Of a stretch of 64,000 bases of DNA, positions 25,470 to 34,348 are shown in pieces. The notes beneath the pieces were generated by a model. That model worked only from the letters and a program-made list of their open reading frames with translations, was not told where the DNA came from and did no database searches. The position numbers were made by a program, and so were the translations under genes. How positions within the stretch are numbered: the stretch's first letter is position 1; each line of letters begins with the position of its first letter. This DNA is from JAJRQY01 sp965224435 (GTDB lineage Bacteria > Actinomycetota > Acidimicrobiia > Acidimicrobiales > SZUA-35), in contig OZ245048.1 in assembly GCA_965224435.1 (NCBI GenBank), positions 2,728,001-2,792,000 on the forward strand, in the 5' to 3' direction.

Positions 25470-28400
25470 CAGTCGTCCAAGCTTTCGAGTCCGGCGACTT
25501 GTCGGGTGGCTTGCCGCCGTTTCCGTTGCGCAACGGCGCGCCGCCGTTGCACATTCCCGTCTGGCGAGTGCGCAGTATCTCGAAGGTCAATCACCAGATC
25601 GTCGTCACTCTTGGCCAACAACTCCGCCTGGTCAGCCACCGTCGGTGCATCCAAGATGTCGGTGACGGTGATTTCTCGACCGGCCACCTCGCTGAGTCGC
25701 ACGGCCAAAGCAATGGCTAACAAGGAGTGCCCGCCAGCGGCAAAGAAGGGGACATCACGGCCTACGGACTCAATGTCGGTGAGACCACGCCAGATTTGGG
25801 CCACGACTTCTTCGCGTTCCCCCAGGGGCGAGTTGCTGGTCAGGCCCCGTGTGACCGTGACTGCAGGTTCGGGGAGAGCCTTGCGGTCGACCTTGCCTGC
25901 TGCGGACAAGGGCAGTGCGTCCAGCCAAACCAGATGGTTTGGCACCATATAGTCAGCCAAGGATGCCAAGAGGTGGTGGCGGATCTCCTGATCGGTCGGT
26001 CTCTGATTAGCGGGTGCGGTGTGCTCCTCGTCCGGGCTGGCATGCACCAGGTAGGCCACCAGCTGTCGTCCGGCCTTGCCTAGCTCACGATCAATGACAA
26101 CACAGTGAGCGATTGCCGGGTGGGTGGACAGCGCGACCTCGATTTCACCCAGTTCGATGCGGAAGCCGCGAATCTTGACCTGGTGATCGGTTCGTCCCAG
26201 ATACTGGATCTGCCCGTCAGGCAGATGGCGGCCGAGATCACCGGTCCGGTACATGATGTCTGATCCAGGCATCATCGCTGATCCGGTTCGCATCGAGGCA
26301 CTGCTCACCTCGGGAATGAAGCGTTCAGCGGTCAGGTCAGGTCGGCCCAGGTAACCGCGACACACCTGCACTCCGGCAATGAATAGTTCGCCAGCCACAC
26401 CCGGAGGCACCGGTTGCAGCATGCGGTCAAGAATCACGATGCGGGTATTGGCGATGGCGGCGCCAATGGGCACAAAACTCAAGTCTGACCCGGCTTGGTG
26501 ATGATGCCAGGTCACATCAACTGCGGCTTCGGTTGGGCCGTAGAGGTTGTGCAGTTGGGCGTCCAGGACGCCGATGCATTCGTCAGCGAGATCCTTAGGA
26601 AGGGCCTCCCCACTGCAAACAACTCGCCGCAGCGACCTGCATTGATCGGCCAGTGGCTGCTTCTTGTCGGCGAGGCCGTCGACGAAAGCTCGCAACATGC
26701 TTGGGACGAAGTGGATGGTGGTGACACGGTCACGCTGGATCAGGGCAGCCAGCTTGGCTGGTTCCTTGTGATCACCGGGCTTGGCGATGGTGAGGCTGGC
26801 TCCAACCTGGAGTGGCCAGAACAGTTCCCAAACCGAGACGTCGAAGGTGAAGGGAGTCTTCTGCAAGACGGTGTCGGAGTGATCCAGATGGAAGGTTTCT
26901 TGCATCCACAGCAGGCGGTTGGTGATTCCACGATGCTCGTTGGCACAGCCTTTTGGCTTGCCGGTCGAGCCTGAGGTGTAGATCACATAGGCCAGGTCGC
27001 TGGTTTTGGGTTTGGGCAGACGGTGGCTAATTTCCCGACCCTGCAACTGTTCAAGGTCGACCGTGATCGTGTTGACGGTCTCAGTGGTCGTGCCGTAGCG
27101 GCTCGAAGCCAAAGCTTGGCTGTCGGCAAGACCAGCGAGCAGCACGAGCTTGGCTTGTGACTGCTCAATGATGAATCGTGCCCGTTCGGCCGGATAGTCC
27201 GGGTCGATTGGGCAGTAGGCGGCCCCGGCGTAGAGGGTGCCGTAGATGGCCACCATCATTTCGAGGCTGCGATCGGCCACGATGGCTACCACGTCACCAT
27301 TGCCAACTCCGGCCTCGACCAGCTGGTCGGCTTGGTCCAGGGCCAGCCGCTTGAGTTGTCCGTAGCTAAGTGTTTCTTGACCGAAGGTAAGGGCGGGGGC
27401 TCGGGGGGTTCGCTCAACCTGGGCATCGAAGAGGTCGATCAGGGTGGCATCGCTTGCGGTGGCATTGCTGGCGGTGGCATTGCTGGCGGTGGCTGGGCTG
27501 GCTGCTTGGTCCTGGCCATCGGGACGGTCGGTGTCATTCCAGGTGGCTAGGTCGCGTTGGTCATCCTCACTGAGGTAGGCCAGCTCGCTCAGCATGGTTT
27601 CACGCGTGGCACCTGGAGTGCCTAGTGCCCCAAGGATGGTGCGAAGGCGTTGACTGAGCTGGTTGGCTGCGTCATCATAAATCTGGCTTCGGTCGTGCTC
27701 AATGGAGACGTGCAATTGTGGTCCGCCGTAGCAGATCAAGGCCAGGGGAAAGTTGGTTTGTCCCTTGTAGGCGAAGTTCGACATGGGCCCGGTGTCGATC
27801 GAAGCCATGCGATGGTTCAGAGTTTTGTCGTCGTACATGACCAGCGAAGCGAAGAGTTCCTGATCGTGGCCAAGGCCGGAGTAGCCCTTGATGTCTGAAA
27901 GCGAGGTGGCTTCATAGTTGCGAAGGTTGTGCTGGTGGCGGGACAGGTCACCACACAGCTGGCCAAGGGTGGTGGTTGGGGTGATCGTGGCTCGGGTGGG
28001 CAGGGTGTTGATTAACAAGCCAAGCATCTGGTCGGCATCAGGATTCAGGTGACGACAGGCCCGAGTGGTGCCAAAGACAACATCACTTCGTTGGCCGGTC
28101 TCCCCGTCGTTCGTTTCGTCGTTCCAGCCGAGATGGCGATGCAGGAGGATGGCCCATGCGGCCTGCACCATGACGTTCATGGTGCATGCGAGCGACTGGG
28201 CCGTCGCCGACAAAGCAGAGGTTTGATCTTCATCCAGGTGGAACTGGGTACATTCGAAGCGGATGGTGTCGTGTCGCGGGCCAGGATCAGTTGCAGTTGC
28301 TTCTTGCAGGCTTAGCCCTTGATCGGCAGCAACACCTTGCAGATAGGTGGACCAGAAACGCCTTTGTTCGGACTGGTTGGCATTGGCCCGGGTGAGCGAT

Positions 28401-28921
28401 GCGATGTGCTGGTCAAAGCTGGGCCGGGTCGGTGGCTGGACGACTCCTCGGTAACAGTCAGCCAAATCCGACAAAACCAAGGAAAAGGACCGGCCGTCGA
28501 GGATGGTGTGGTGGAAGGTCCAGAGAATGCGCCAGCCTTTGTCGTGACCAAGGTTGGCCAGGAGTAGGCGTTGCAATGGTGGTGCAGCAAGGTCAAAGTC
28601 GAGCAAGCGGTCGGCTTCAACTCGGGCAGACCAGACCTCTTCGGCTTCCGGGCGCCCATGAAGGGTGATGACTTCGACCGGCATCAGGTCGACGCCAACA
28701 AAGCGTGTCGGTTCCGGTTGACCTCGCCATCGGAATCCGGTTCGCAGCTCGGGGTGGCTGGCATTGACCGTGTGGAAGGCGGCAACAAGCCGATCGACAT
28801 CCAGTTCGCTGGTAGCAGAGAACTGGATTTGTTCAATATCGATGCCGTGCCCGGGATTGGTGGCGGCGTGATACACCATCCCCTGCTGGAGCGAAGACAG
28901 CGCCGTTTCATGTGCAGCCAT
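25469..28921 (-). CDS. Nonribosomal peptide synthetase C-A-PCP, predicted serine
   Basis: 1150 residues from the ATG at 28921, with GGGGGAAG 5 nt upstream; the open frame reaches 29089 without motif support. C domain (about 5-440): HHTILDG at 137-143, intact. A domain (about 495-1020): YTSGSTGKPKG near 648-658, YGPTE at 794-798, YRTGDLG at 891-897. The substrate pocket read against GrsA numbering gives D694 V695 W698 H737 V768 S770 L793 V801 D802 K1010, nearly the EntF serine code. PCP: GGHSLLAI with Ser1066. A linker at about 479-493 carries NATAS repeats. As the first enzyme it begins with a C domain, so an acyl donor must arrive from elsewhere. Confidence 0.95.
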   Translation of the reverse strand: MAAHETALSSLQQGMVYHAATNPGHGIDIEQIQFSATSELDVDRLVAAFHTVNASHPELRTGFRWRGQPEPTRFVGVDLMPVEVITLHGRPEAEEVWSARVEADRLLDFDLAAPPLQRLLLANLGHDKGWRILWTFHHTILDGRSFSLVLSDLADCYRGVVQPPTRPSFDQHIASLTRANANQSEQRRFWSTYLQGVAADQGLSLQEATATDPGPRHDTIRFECTQFHLDEDQTSALSATAQSLACTMNVMVQAAWAILLHRHLGWNDETNDGETGQRSDVVFGTTRACRHLNPDADQMLGLLINTLPTRATITPTTTLGQLCGDLSRHQHNLRNYEATSLSDIKGYSGLGHDQELFASLVMYDDKTLNHRMASIDTGPMSNFAYKGQTNFPLALICYGGPQLHVSIEHDRSQIYDDAANQLSQRLRTILGALGTPGATRETMLSELAYLSEDDQRDLATWNDTDRPDGQDQAASPATASNATASNATASDATLIDLFDAQVERTPRAPALTFGQETLSYGQLKRLALDQADQLVEAGVGNGDVVAIVADRSLEMMVAIYGTLYAGAAYCPIDPDYPAERARFIIEQSQAKLVLLAGLADSQALASSRYGTTTETVNTITVDLEQLQGREISHRLPKPKTSDLAYVIYTSGSTGKPKGCANEHRGITNRLLWMQETFHLDHSDTVLQKTPFTFDVSVWELFWPLQVGASLTIAKPGDHKEPAKLAALIQRDRVTTIHFVPSMLRAFVDGLADKKQPLADQCRSLRRVVCSGEALPKDLADECIGVLDAQLHNLYGPTEAAVDVTWHHHQAGSDLSFVPIGAAIANTRIVILDRMLQPVPPGVAGELFIAGVQVCRGYLGRPDLTAERFIPEVSSASMRTGSAMMPGSDIMYRTGDLGRHLPDGQIQYLGRTDHQVKIRGFRIELGEIEVALSTHPAIAHCVVIDRELGKAGRQLVAYLVHASPDEEHTAPANQRPTDQEIRHHLLASLADYMVPNHLVWLDALPLSAAGKVDRKALPEPAVTVTRGLTSNSPLGEREEVVAQIWRGLTDIESVGRDVPFFAAGGHSLLAIALAVRLSEVAGREITVTDILDAPTVADQAELLAKSDDDLVIDLRDTAHSPDGNVQRRRAVAQRKRRQATRQVAGLESLDD

Positions 28922-29007
28922 GACGCTTCCCCCAGGGCGCGCCTCTCGGCTGCTCTTCGACGACAAAACTGTCGTGTTCCCTCCATTGCTTTCCACGGTC
29001 CCCTCCG

Positions 29008-29064
29008 ACCTAAGGATGTTGCCGCTCCGCCCTGGCTCAGCTGGTCCCTGCCCGCACCTTAGGT
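29008..29064. repeat. Inverted repeat in the NRPS leader
   Basis: ACCTAAGG (29008-29015) and CCTTAGGT (29057-29064) are perfect inverted copies 41 bp apart. They lie 86-143 bp before the NRPS start. They could be paired half-sites for a regulator or the base of a leader hairpin. Confidence 0.5.
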
Positions 29065-29424
29065 GATAGTTCCGAGTTAAACAAACCACCCCCCCGCTAC
29101 AGGGTCTACGAGCCTCACAGCAAAGCCGCTCAAGGTACGGGGAAAACCAGTCGATGCAGAACCAAAGGCTCTGCTGTCTTTTTGCTTGGCAGGCAGGCCG
29201 ACCCGCAACAGTTTCTTTTCCGGTTCCTCATACTCAGTCCTTGCTCGCCGACTGGAATGGCGCAGTTTTCCTAGCGCCATATTTCTGGCCAGCTTTCGCC
29301 TGAGTTGATGGACCATCTCCCGCCAATCCTCCCCGAAAGGGGTAGAACATGATCGCACCCGGGTACCCGCAACGTCCTGTGCATTCTGACAAGAGCTCCG
29401 GCACCAACGGTGTCGGACGACCTA

Positions 29425-29452
29425 TTCCAACCCGCCTAAACAGTGCTAGTAT
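29425..29452 (+). promoter_or_regulatory. Possible promoter for CapD copy 2
   Basis: TTCCAA (29425-29430) and TAGTAT (29447-29452) are 16 bp apart, about 47 bp before the preferred ATG. Consensus fit is weak (3 and 4 of 6). Confidence 0.2.
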
Positions 29453-29498
29453 TTCAACGCGACCGGGCGTGGGGCCTAGTGGCGGGATCGAAGGAATC

Positions 29499-31352
29499 AT
29501 GGCGGAACGCGAGGCGACACGCCCTCCGGGCGACAATAGTGTTCGTGCAAGTGCCGAGACGATCTCGCGCGCTGTCGGTGGCCGCTATCGCCACCTCATC
29601 CTGGCCGCTGTTGACACTGCGGCATGGCTGGTAACCCTGTCGGCGGCAACGGCTACCCGCCTATCCATTAGCGGTGGGACCACCGATTTTCAAGGCATTG
29701 CTGCCTTGGCCGCCCTCAGCGCGGCCGTTGTCTTCTTGCTTTCGCTCACTCCGCGCTTCCATCATTCTCGAACGCGGCGCGGCTCGGCTGCTGATGCCCA
29801 GGACGTCTTCCTAACCTGGCTGATCGTCGCCCCCCTGTTGGCCTTCGCTAACTACTATCTGTTCGGCCGACCGGTGCCGACGTCGTCATTCCTGCTTGGT
29901 CTTCCCCTTGCCCTCATGCTGATGATGGGCGCTCGAATGATGTGGCGAGTTGTCTATGACTACCTGCGCCGGCCGGCCTTTGACCGCTTCCGTACCCGCG
30001 TCATCGTCTTTGGTGCCGGAGAGGGTGCGGACCAGATCATCCGAGCCATGCTGCGCGATCCCGATTCTTCCTATGTACCAGTCGCCATTCTCGATGACGA
30101 TGAAGGCATGTCCAACCGCTCCATCGAGGGCGTGCGCGTCCGCGGCACCCGGGATGACCTTGCCCGAGTGGCCAAAGACACGCAAGCCTCGGAACTGCTG
30201 ATTGCCATTCCCACCGCTGGTTCGGAGCTGATTCGTGACTTGGACGAGCAGGCAGACGAAGCCGGGCTCAAGACACGGGTTCTACCCACCACGACCGAAC
30301 TCTTGGGCCTGCTCCAGCTTGGCGACATCCGTGAACTCACGCCCGCCGACTTGCTTGGCCGTGCCGAGGTCCAGGTCGACTTGGACTCAATTCTTGCCTA
30401 TGTCACCGGTAAGCGCGTTTTGGTAACCGGTGCTGGTGGTTCCATTGGTTCTGAGCTTTGCCGCCAGCTCTATCAGCTGGCCCCGGCCGAGCTGTTCATG
30501 CTGGACCGCGACGAGACTGCCCTGCATGGTGTGCAACTCTCGCTCGAAGGCAAGGCCCTACTGGACACACCAAACCTGATCGTGGCCGACATTCGCGATA
30601 CCGAGCGGGTTGATGAAGTGTTCAGTCGTTTCAAGCCCGAAGTCGTCTTCCACACTGCGGCCCTCAAGCACTTGACCCTGTTGGAGAATCATCCCAGCGA
30701 AGGGATCAAGACCAATATCGCCGGCACCAAGAACCTCCTTGATGCTGCTGTCGTCAACGACGTTGATTACTTCGTCAATATCTCAACCGACAAGGCCGCT
30801 GATCCGACCAGTGTTTTGGGCGCCACCAAGCTGATGGCAGAGCGGTTGACTGCTCGCACCGCCGCCCGTTCGTCGGGCAAATTTGTGTCGGTCCGCTTTG
30901 GCAATGTGCTTGGTTCGCGGGGTTCGGTGTTGCCAACCTTCCGTGAGCAGATCGCCATCGGGGGGCCGGTGACGATTACTCACCCCGATGTGACTCGCTA
31001 CTTCATGACCATTCCCGAGGCTTGTCGTCTGGTCTTGCAGGCCGGTGCCATTGGTGAAGACGGCGAGATCCTGATCCTGGACATGGGCCAACCAGTGAAG
31101 ATCGCCCACCTGGCCCAGCAACTGATTCGCCAAGCGGACAAGCCGGTCCAGATCGTGTTCACGGGTTTGCGTGAGGGCGAGAAGCTCCACGAGGTTCTGG
31201 TTGCTCACACCGAGGCCGGTGATGTTCGACAGCACCCACGAATTACTCATACCGCAGGCTCGACCCAGCTGGACATTTCCGACATGATTCCCGTCGACCT
31301 TGCAGACAAGCTTGATCTTCGAGCCATCCGTTCTCGCTATTCAAACGTTTGA
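29499..31352 (+). CDS. CapD/FlaA1-type membrane NDP-sugar dehydratase/epimerase (copy 2)
   Basis: 617 residues from the ATG at 29499 with AAGGA upstream. An ATG at 29349 after AAAGGGG would add 50 residues without family features. The architecture matches the copy at 2682: four membrane segments, VFGAGEGADQ, TGAGGSIGSEL, then STDKAADPTSVLGATK. Here too Leu holds the YxxxK Tyr position. The two proteins share long identical stretches and are clearly paralogues. This copy leads the sugar nucleotide operon. With the PglE/PglD/PglC-like set at 48493-52034 it could supply the C4,C6-dehydration step from UDP-GlcNAc. Confidence 0.9.
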   Translation: MAEREATRPPGDNSVRASAETISRAVGGRYRHLILAAVDTAAWLVTLSAATATRLSISGGTTDFQGIAALAALSAAVVFLLSLTPRFHHSRTRRGSAADAQDVFLTWLIVAPLLAFANYYLFGRPVPTSSFLLGLPLALMLMMGARMMWRVVYDYLRRPAFDRFRTRVIVFGAGEGADQIIRAMLRDPDSSYVPVAILDDDEGMSNRSIEGVRVRGTRDDLARVAKDTQASELLIAIPTAGSELIRDLDEQADEAGLKTRVLPTTTELLGLLQLGDIRELTPADLLGRAEVQVDLDSILAYVTGKRVLVTGAGGSIGSELCRQLYQLAPAELFMLDRDETALHGVQLSLEGKALLDTPNLIVADIRDTERVDEVFSRFKPEVVFHTAALKHLTLLENHPSEGIKTNIAGTKNLLDAAVVNDVDYFVNISTDKAADPTSVLGATKLMAERLTARTAARSSGKFVSVRFGNVLGSRGSVLPTFREQIAIGGPVTITHPDVTRYFMTIPEACRLVLQAGAIGEDGEILILDMGQPVKIAHLAQQLIRQADKPVQIVFTGLREGEKLHEVLVAHTEAGDVRQHPRITHTAGSTQLDISDMIPVDLADKLDLRAIRSRYSNV

Positions 31353-31362
31353 GGCTCCACCG

Positions 31363-32652
31363 ATGACGACAACGAAGGAACCCCTCGGTCTTGCTGACCA
31401 GAAGGTAGTAATCCTGGGTCAGGGATACGTTGGCTTGCCAGTAGCGATGCGGGCTATTGAAGTTGGCTACACGGTTGTGGGTTTCGACCTCGATGAGTCC
31501 AAGATCACTGGGCTGAACACTGGGATTTCTCACATCGATGACATCACCGACTCTGGTGTTTCGACTGCTCTGCAAAGCGGCCGGTACACAGCGTCAAGTG
31601 ATCTCACCAGTCTTGCCGAATTCGATATCGCCGTGGTTACTGTGCCAACACCCCTTCGTGATGGTGCACCTGATATGCGCTTCATCGAATCGGCGGCCGA
31701 AACAGTTGCGAAGTTCGCCACCGTCGGCTGCACAGTCATTCTTGAATCAACCACGTATCCGGGTACGACCGAAGACTTCTTTGGCCCGATCATCGAGCGT
31801 GGCAGCGGCCTCACTGCTGGCCCAGACTTCCACCTCGGCTTCTCACCCGAGCGCATCGATCCAGGCAACGCCGTATGGAACTTCCAGCGAACTCCAAAGG
31901 TTGTGTCGGGAATCGATGAGGCTTCGACCAAAGCCATTCAGGTGTTCTACGACAACCTTGTTGACCAGACGGTGGCAACGAAGGGCACCAAAGAAGCTGA
32001 GCTGACAAAGCTCCTCGAAAACACCTTTCGCCATGTCAACATCGCTCTCGTCAACGAACTGGCTGTCAACTCTCGCCAGCTTGGCATCGATTTCTGGGAT
32101 GTGATCGATGCCGCCAAGACCAAGCCCTTCGGTTTCATGCCCTTCTATCCAGGGCCCGGAGTTGGCGGCCACTGTTTGCCCATCGATCCGACCTATTTGT
32201 CCTGGCAGTTCGAGCGAGAACTTGGAACCGTTAGCGAGTTCGTGAAGATCGCCAACAACATCAACAACGGCATGCCTGCCCATGTCGTCAAGCGAGTTCA
32301 GCTCGGACTCAATGACCGTAGAAAGGCTGTCAACGGAAGCCGCGTTCTTGTTGTTGGTGTCGCCTACAAGAAGAACTCAAACGACGCTCGGGAAACACCA
32401 GCAACAGGAGTAATCGAAGGCCTATTGGAACTTGGCGCCGAAGTACGCGTTCATGACTCTTGGGTAACTGACTATGTCCTGGACGACCTGGTCACCCGCA
32501 TCGAGCTCTCAGAGGACGAGGTCGTCGCGGCTGATGCCGTTGTGATCATCACCGACCACGATGACGTCGACTACGACGTCATCACATCCAAAGCCAGCTA
32601 TATCCTTGACTCTCGCCGTCGCGTGTTCGGTGAGAACGTCGAGCATATCTAG
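31363..32652 (+). CDS. wbpA: UDP-N-acetylhexosamine 6-dehydrogenase, WbpA/WecC type
   Basis: 429 residues from the ATG at 31363, 10 nt after the CapD stop. GQGYVGLPVA (about residues 18-27) binds NAD. The catalytic Cys lies in GPGVGGHCLPIDP. The C-terminal UDP-binding domain reads VLVVGVAYKKNSNDARETPA. The enzyme oxidises C6 of a UDP-N-acetylhexosamine twice to the uronic acid. The neighbours match WbpD, WbpE and WbpB, so UDP-GlcNAc is the likely substrate, giving UDP-GlcNAcA. This follows from context, and UDP-ManNAc cannot be excluded. Confidence 0.88.
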   Translation: MTTTKEPLGLADQKVVILGQGYVGLPVAMRAIEVGYTVVGFDLDESKITGLNTGISHIDDITDSGVSTALQSGRYTASSDLTSLAEFDIAVVTVPTPLRDGAPDMRFIESAAETVAKFATVGCTVILESTTYPGTTEDFFGPIIERGSGLTAGPDFHLGFSPERIDPGNAVWNFQRTPKVVSGIDEASTKAIQVFYDNLVDQTVATKGTKEAELTKLLENTFRHVNIALVNELAVNSRQLGIDFWDVIDAAKTKPFGFMPFYPGPGVGGHCLPIDPTYLSWQFERELGTVSEFVKIANNINNGMPAHVVKRVQLGLNDRRKAVNGSRVLVVGVAYKKNSNDARETPATGVIEGLLELGAEVRVHDSWVTDYVLDDLVTRIELSEDEVVAADAVVIITDHDDVDYDVITSKASYILDSRRRVFGENVEHI

Positions 32653-32708
32653 CGAACAACCACTCATCCGCTGAATCTGATCAACATATGAGAGAGAGCA
32701 AGGCGACA

Positions 32709-33254
32709 ATGCAAGCCTTCATCCACGAAACCGCGTCAGTCGAACCAGGTGTAATCCTGGGCAACGACACCAAGATCTGGCACCATTCCCAGATTAGAAC
32801 CGATGCACAAATTGGCCCAAGCTGCGTCCTGGGAAAGAACGTCTTTGTTGACTTCGAAGTCCAGATTGGTACTGGCTGCAAGATACAAAACAATGTCAGT
32901 GTCTTCCACGGTGTCACCATCGCCGACGACGTCTTTGTAGGTCCCGCTGCCACTTTCACCAACGACCTCGTTCCAAGAGCGTTCGCCTCGGACTGGTCTG
33001 TGACCACCACCCACGTCTCGAAGGGTGCCTCAATCGGAGCAAATGCCACCATCGTCTGTGGGACCCGACTCGGCGAGTATTGCATGGTGGGAGCAGGCTC
33101 AGTAGTCACAAAGAGCGTCGAGTCTCATTCACTTGTGGTCGGCAATCCTGCACGGCCCATTGGCTGGGTCTGCGCATGTGGCCAGCTCATCACGCGTTCA
33201 AGCGAGCGACCATCTGATCTTCAATGTGAAAACTGCAAAGGCAACGGTAAATGA
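32709..33254 (+). CDS. wbpD: Hexapeptide-repeat N-acetyltransferase, WbpD-like
   Basis: 181 residues from the ATG at 32709 with AAGG upstream; an ATG at 32688 adds 7 residues without a ribosome binding site. A left-handed beta helix of hexapeptide repeats runs from about residue 10 to 150 (IGPSCVLGKNVFVD, IGTGCKIQNNVSV). A short C-terminal CACG...CENC pair follows. WbpD acetylates the 3-amino group of UDP-GlcNAc3NA using acetyl-CoA. The stop overlaps the next start by ATGA. The four Cys residues at the end could bind a metal, which is inference. Confidence 0.85.
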   Translation: MQAFIHETASVEPGVILGNDTKIWHHSQIRTDAQIGPSCVLGKNVFVDFEVQIGTGCKIQNNVSVFHGVTIADDVFVGPAATFTNDLVPRAFASDWSVTTTHVSKGASIGANATIVCGTRLGEYCMVGAGSVVTKSVESHSLVVGNPARPIGWVCACGQLITRSSERPSDLQCENCKGNGK

Positions 33255-34348
33255 TCCCAATCACCAGAGTCGAAGTCTCTCCTGAATCCGAGGCTCGTGT
33301 AATCGAAGTTCTTCGCTCGGGCATGCTGGCCCAAGGGGCCGTCGTAGCTGAGCTAGAAACCAAGTTCGCTGCTGTGCATGGTGTTAAGCACGCCGTGGCG
33401 GTCAACAACGGAACAACCGCTCTGGTCCTGACGATGCAGGCACTCGACATTGGGCCTGGAGACGAAGTCATCACCACTCCATTTACCTTTGTTGCCACCC
33501 TGAACGCAATCCTTGAGGCCGGAGCAACCGCAGTGTTCGCCGATATAGGCGAGGACTACAACATTGACCCTGCCAAGATCGCGCCCCTCGTCAACGCGCG
33601 GACAAGAGCCATCATGCCAGTTCACCTCTATGGCTACATGGCCGACATGAGGGCCTTGAGTGCCATCGCTGAGAAGCACAATCTGGACATCGTCGAAGAT
33701 GCTGCCCAGGCCGTTGGGGCCGACTATCACGGCACTAAGGCCGGCGCAACCGGTACCGGCTGCTTCAGCATGTACGCCACCAAGAACATAAGCACCGGAG
33801 AAGGAGGCATGATCACCACTAACTCTGATGAACTCGATGATCGCCTGCGACTCCTGCGCAATCAGGGCATGAGGGCCCGCTATGAATATGAGGCCGCTGG
33901 CCACAACTATCGCCTGACCAACCTTGCCGCCGCTGTTGGCATCCCCCAGGTCGACCAACTGGATGAGATCAACACAGCCCGACAAAACAATGCCGCGGCC
34001 CTGAGAAAGGGATTGGCCGGCGTGGAAGGCATTCTGCTTCCACCCGCAGTCCAAGATGGCCAAACCCATGTCTACCACCAGTTTACGATCCGTATAACCC
34101 CCGATGCCTCGCTGAGCCGAGATGACTTTGTCGAAACTCTCATTGCCGCAGGTGTCGGGTGCGGGATCTACTATCCCAAGGTCGTCTTTGACTACGACTG
34201 CTACCGCGACGACGACAGGGTTCGAGCGTCAGAAGTCCCCAACGCAACCAGAATAGCGTCAGAGGTTGTGTCCCTCCCTGTCCATCCCTTCCTAACTAGT
34301 GAAGAGCTGGACACCATCTGCTCAACGATCAAGAAGGTACTGTCATGA
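33251..34348 (+). CDS. wbpE: DegT/DnrJ/EryC1 aminotransferase, WbpE-like
   Basis: 365 residues. NNGTTAL (PLP phosphate site), IVEDAAQAVGA and FSMYATKNISTGEGG with the Schiff-base Lys are all present. In the WbpA-B-E-D route this enzyme aminates C3 of the 3-keto uronic acid made by WbpB, with glutamate as donor. The position between wbpD-like and wbpB-like genes, coupled on both sides by ATGA overlaps, supports that role. Specificity is inferred from context. Confidence 0.88.
   Translation: MIPITRVEVSPESEARVIEVLRSGMLAQGAVVAELETKFAAVHGVKHAVAVNNGTTALVLTMQALDIGPGDEVITTPFTFVATLNAILEAGATAVFADIGEDYNIDPAKIAPLVNARTRAIMPVHLYGYMADMRALSAIAEKHNLDIVEDAAQAVGADYHGTKAGATGTGCFSMYATKNISTGEGGMITTNSDELDDRLRLLRNQGMRARYEYEAAGHNYRLTNLAAAVGIPQVDQLDEINTARQNNAAALRKGLAGVEGILLPPAVQDGQTHVYHQFTIRITPDASLSRDDFVETLIAAGVGCGIYYPKVVFDYDCYRDDDRVRASEVPNATRIASEVVSLPVHPFLTSEELDTICSTIKKVLS

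Larger units (their letters stand above)
28922..29498. other. Divergent region between the NRPS operon and CapD copy 2
   Basis: No gene is convincing here. Open frames extend in from both sides (NRPS to 29089, CapD copy 2 to 29349) but carry no family motifs. An 8-bp inverted repeat lies at 29008-29064, a possible promoter at 29425-29452, and a small CCCC-GAAA-GGGG hairpin at 29331-29342. This is the place to look for the switch between the metabolite operon and block 2. Confidence 0.55.

Noticed and set aside
27457..27505. Short repeats read as a mobile or CRISPR-like element
   Set aside because: They encode the NATAS linker repeats of the NRPS in frame.
28922..29089. N-terminal extension of the NRPS to 29089
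   Set aside because: No conserved residues, and the ATG at 28921 has a strong ribosome binding site directly before the C-domain start.
29331..29342. CCCC-GAAA-GGGG hairpin as a terminator or riboswitch
   Set aside because: Four base pairs only and no T tract; kept only as a note in the region entry.
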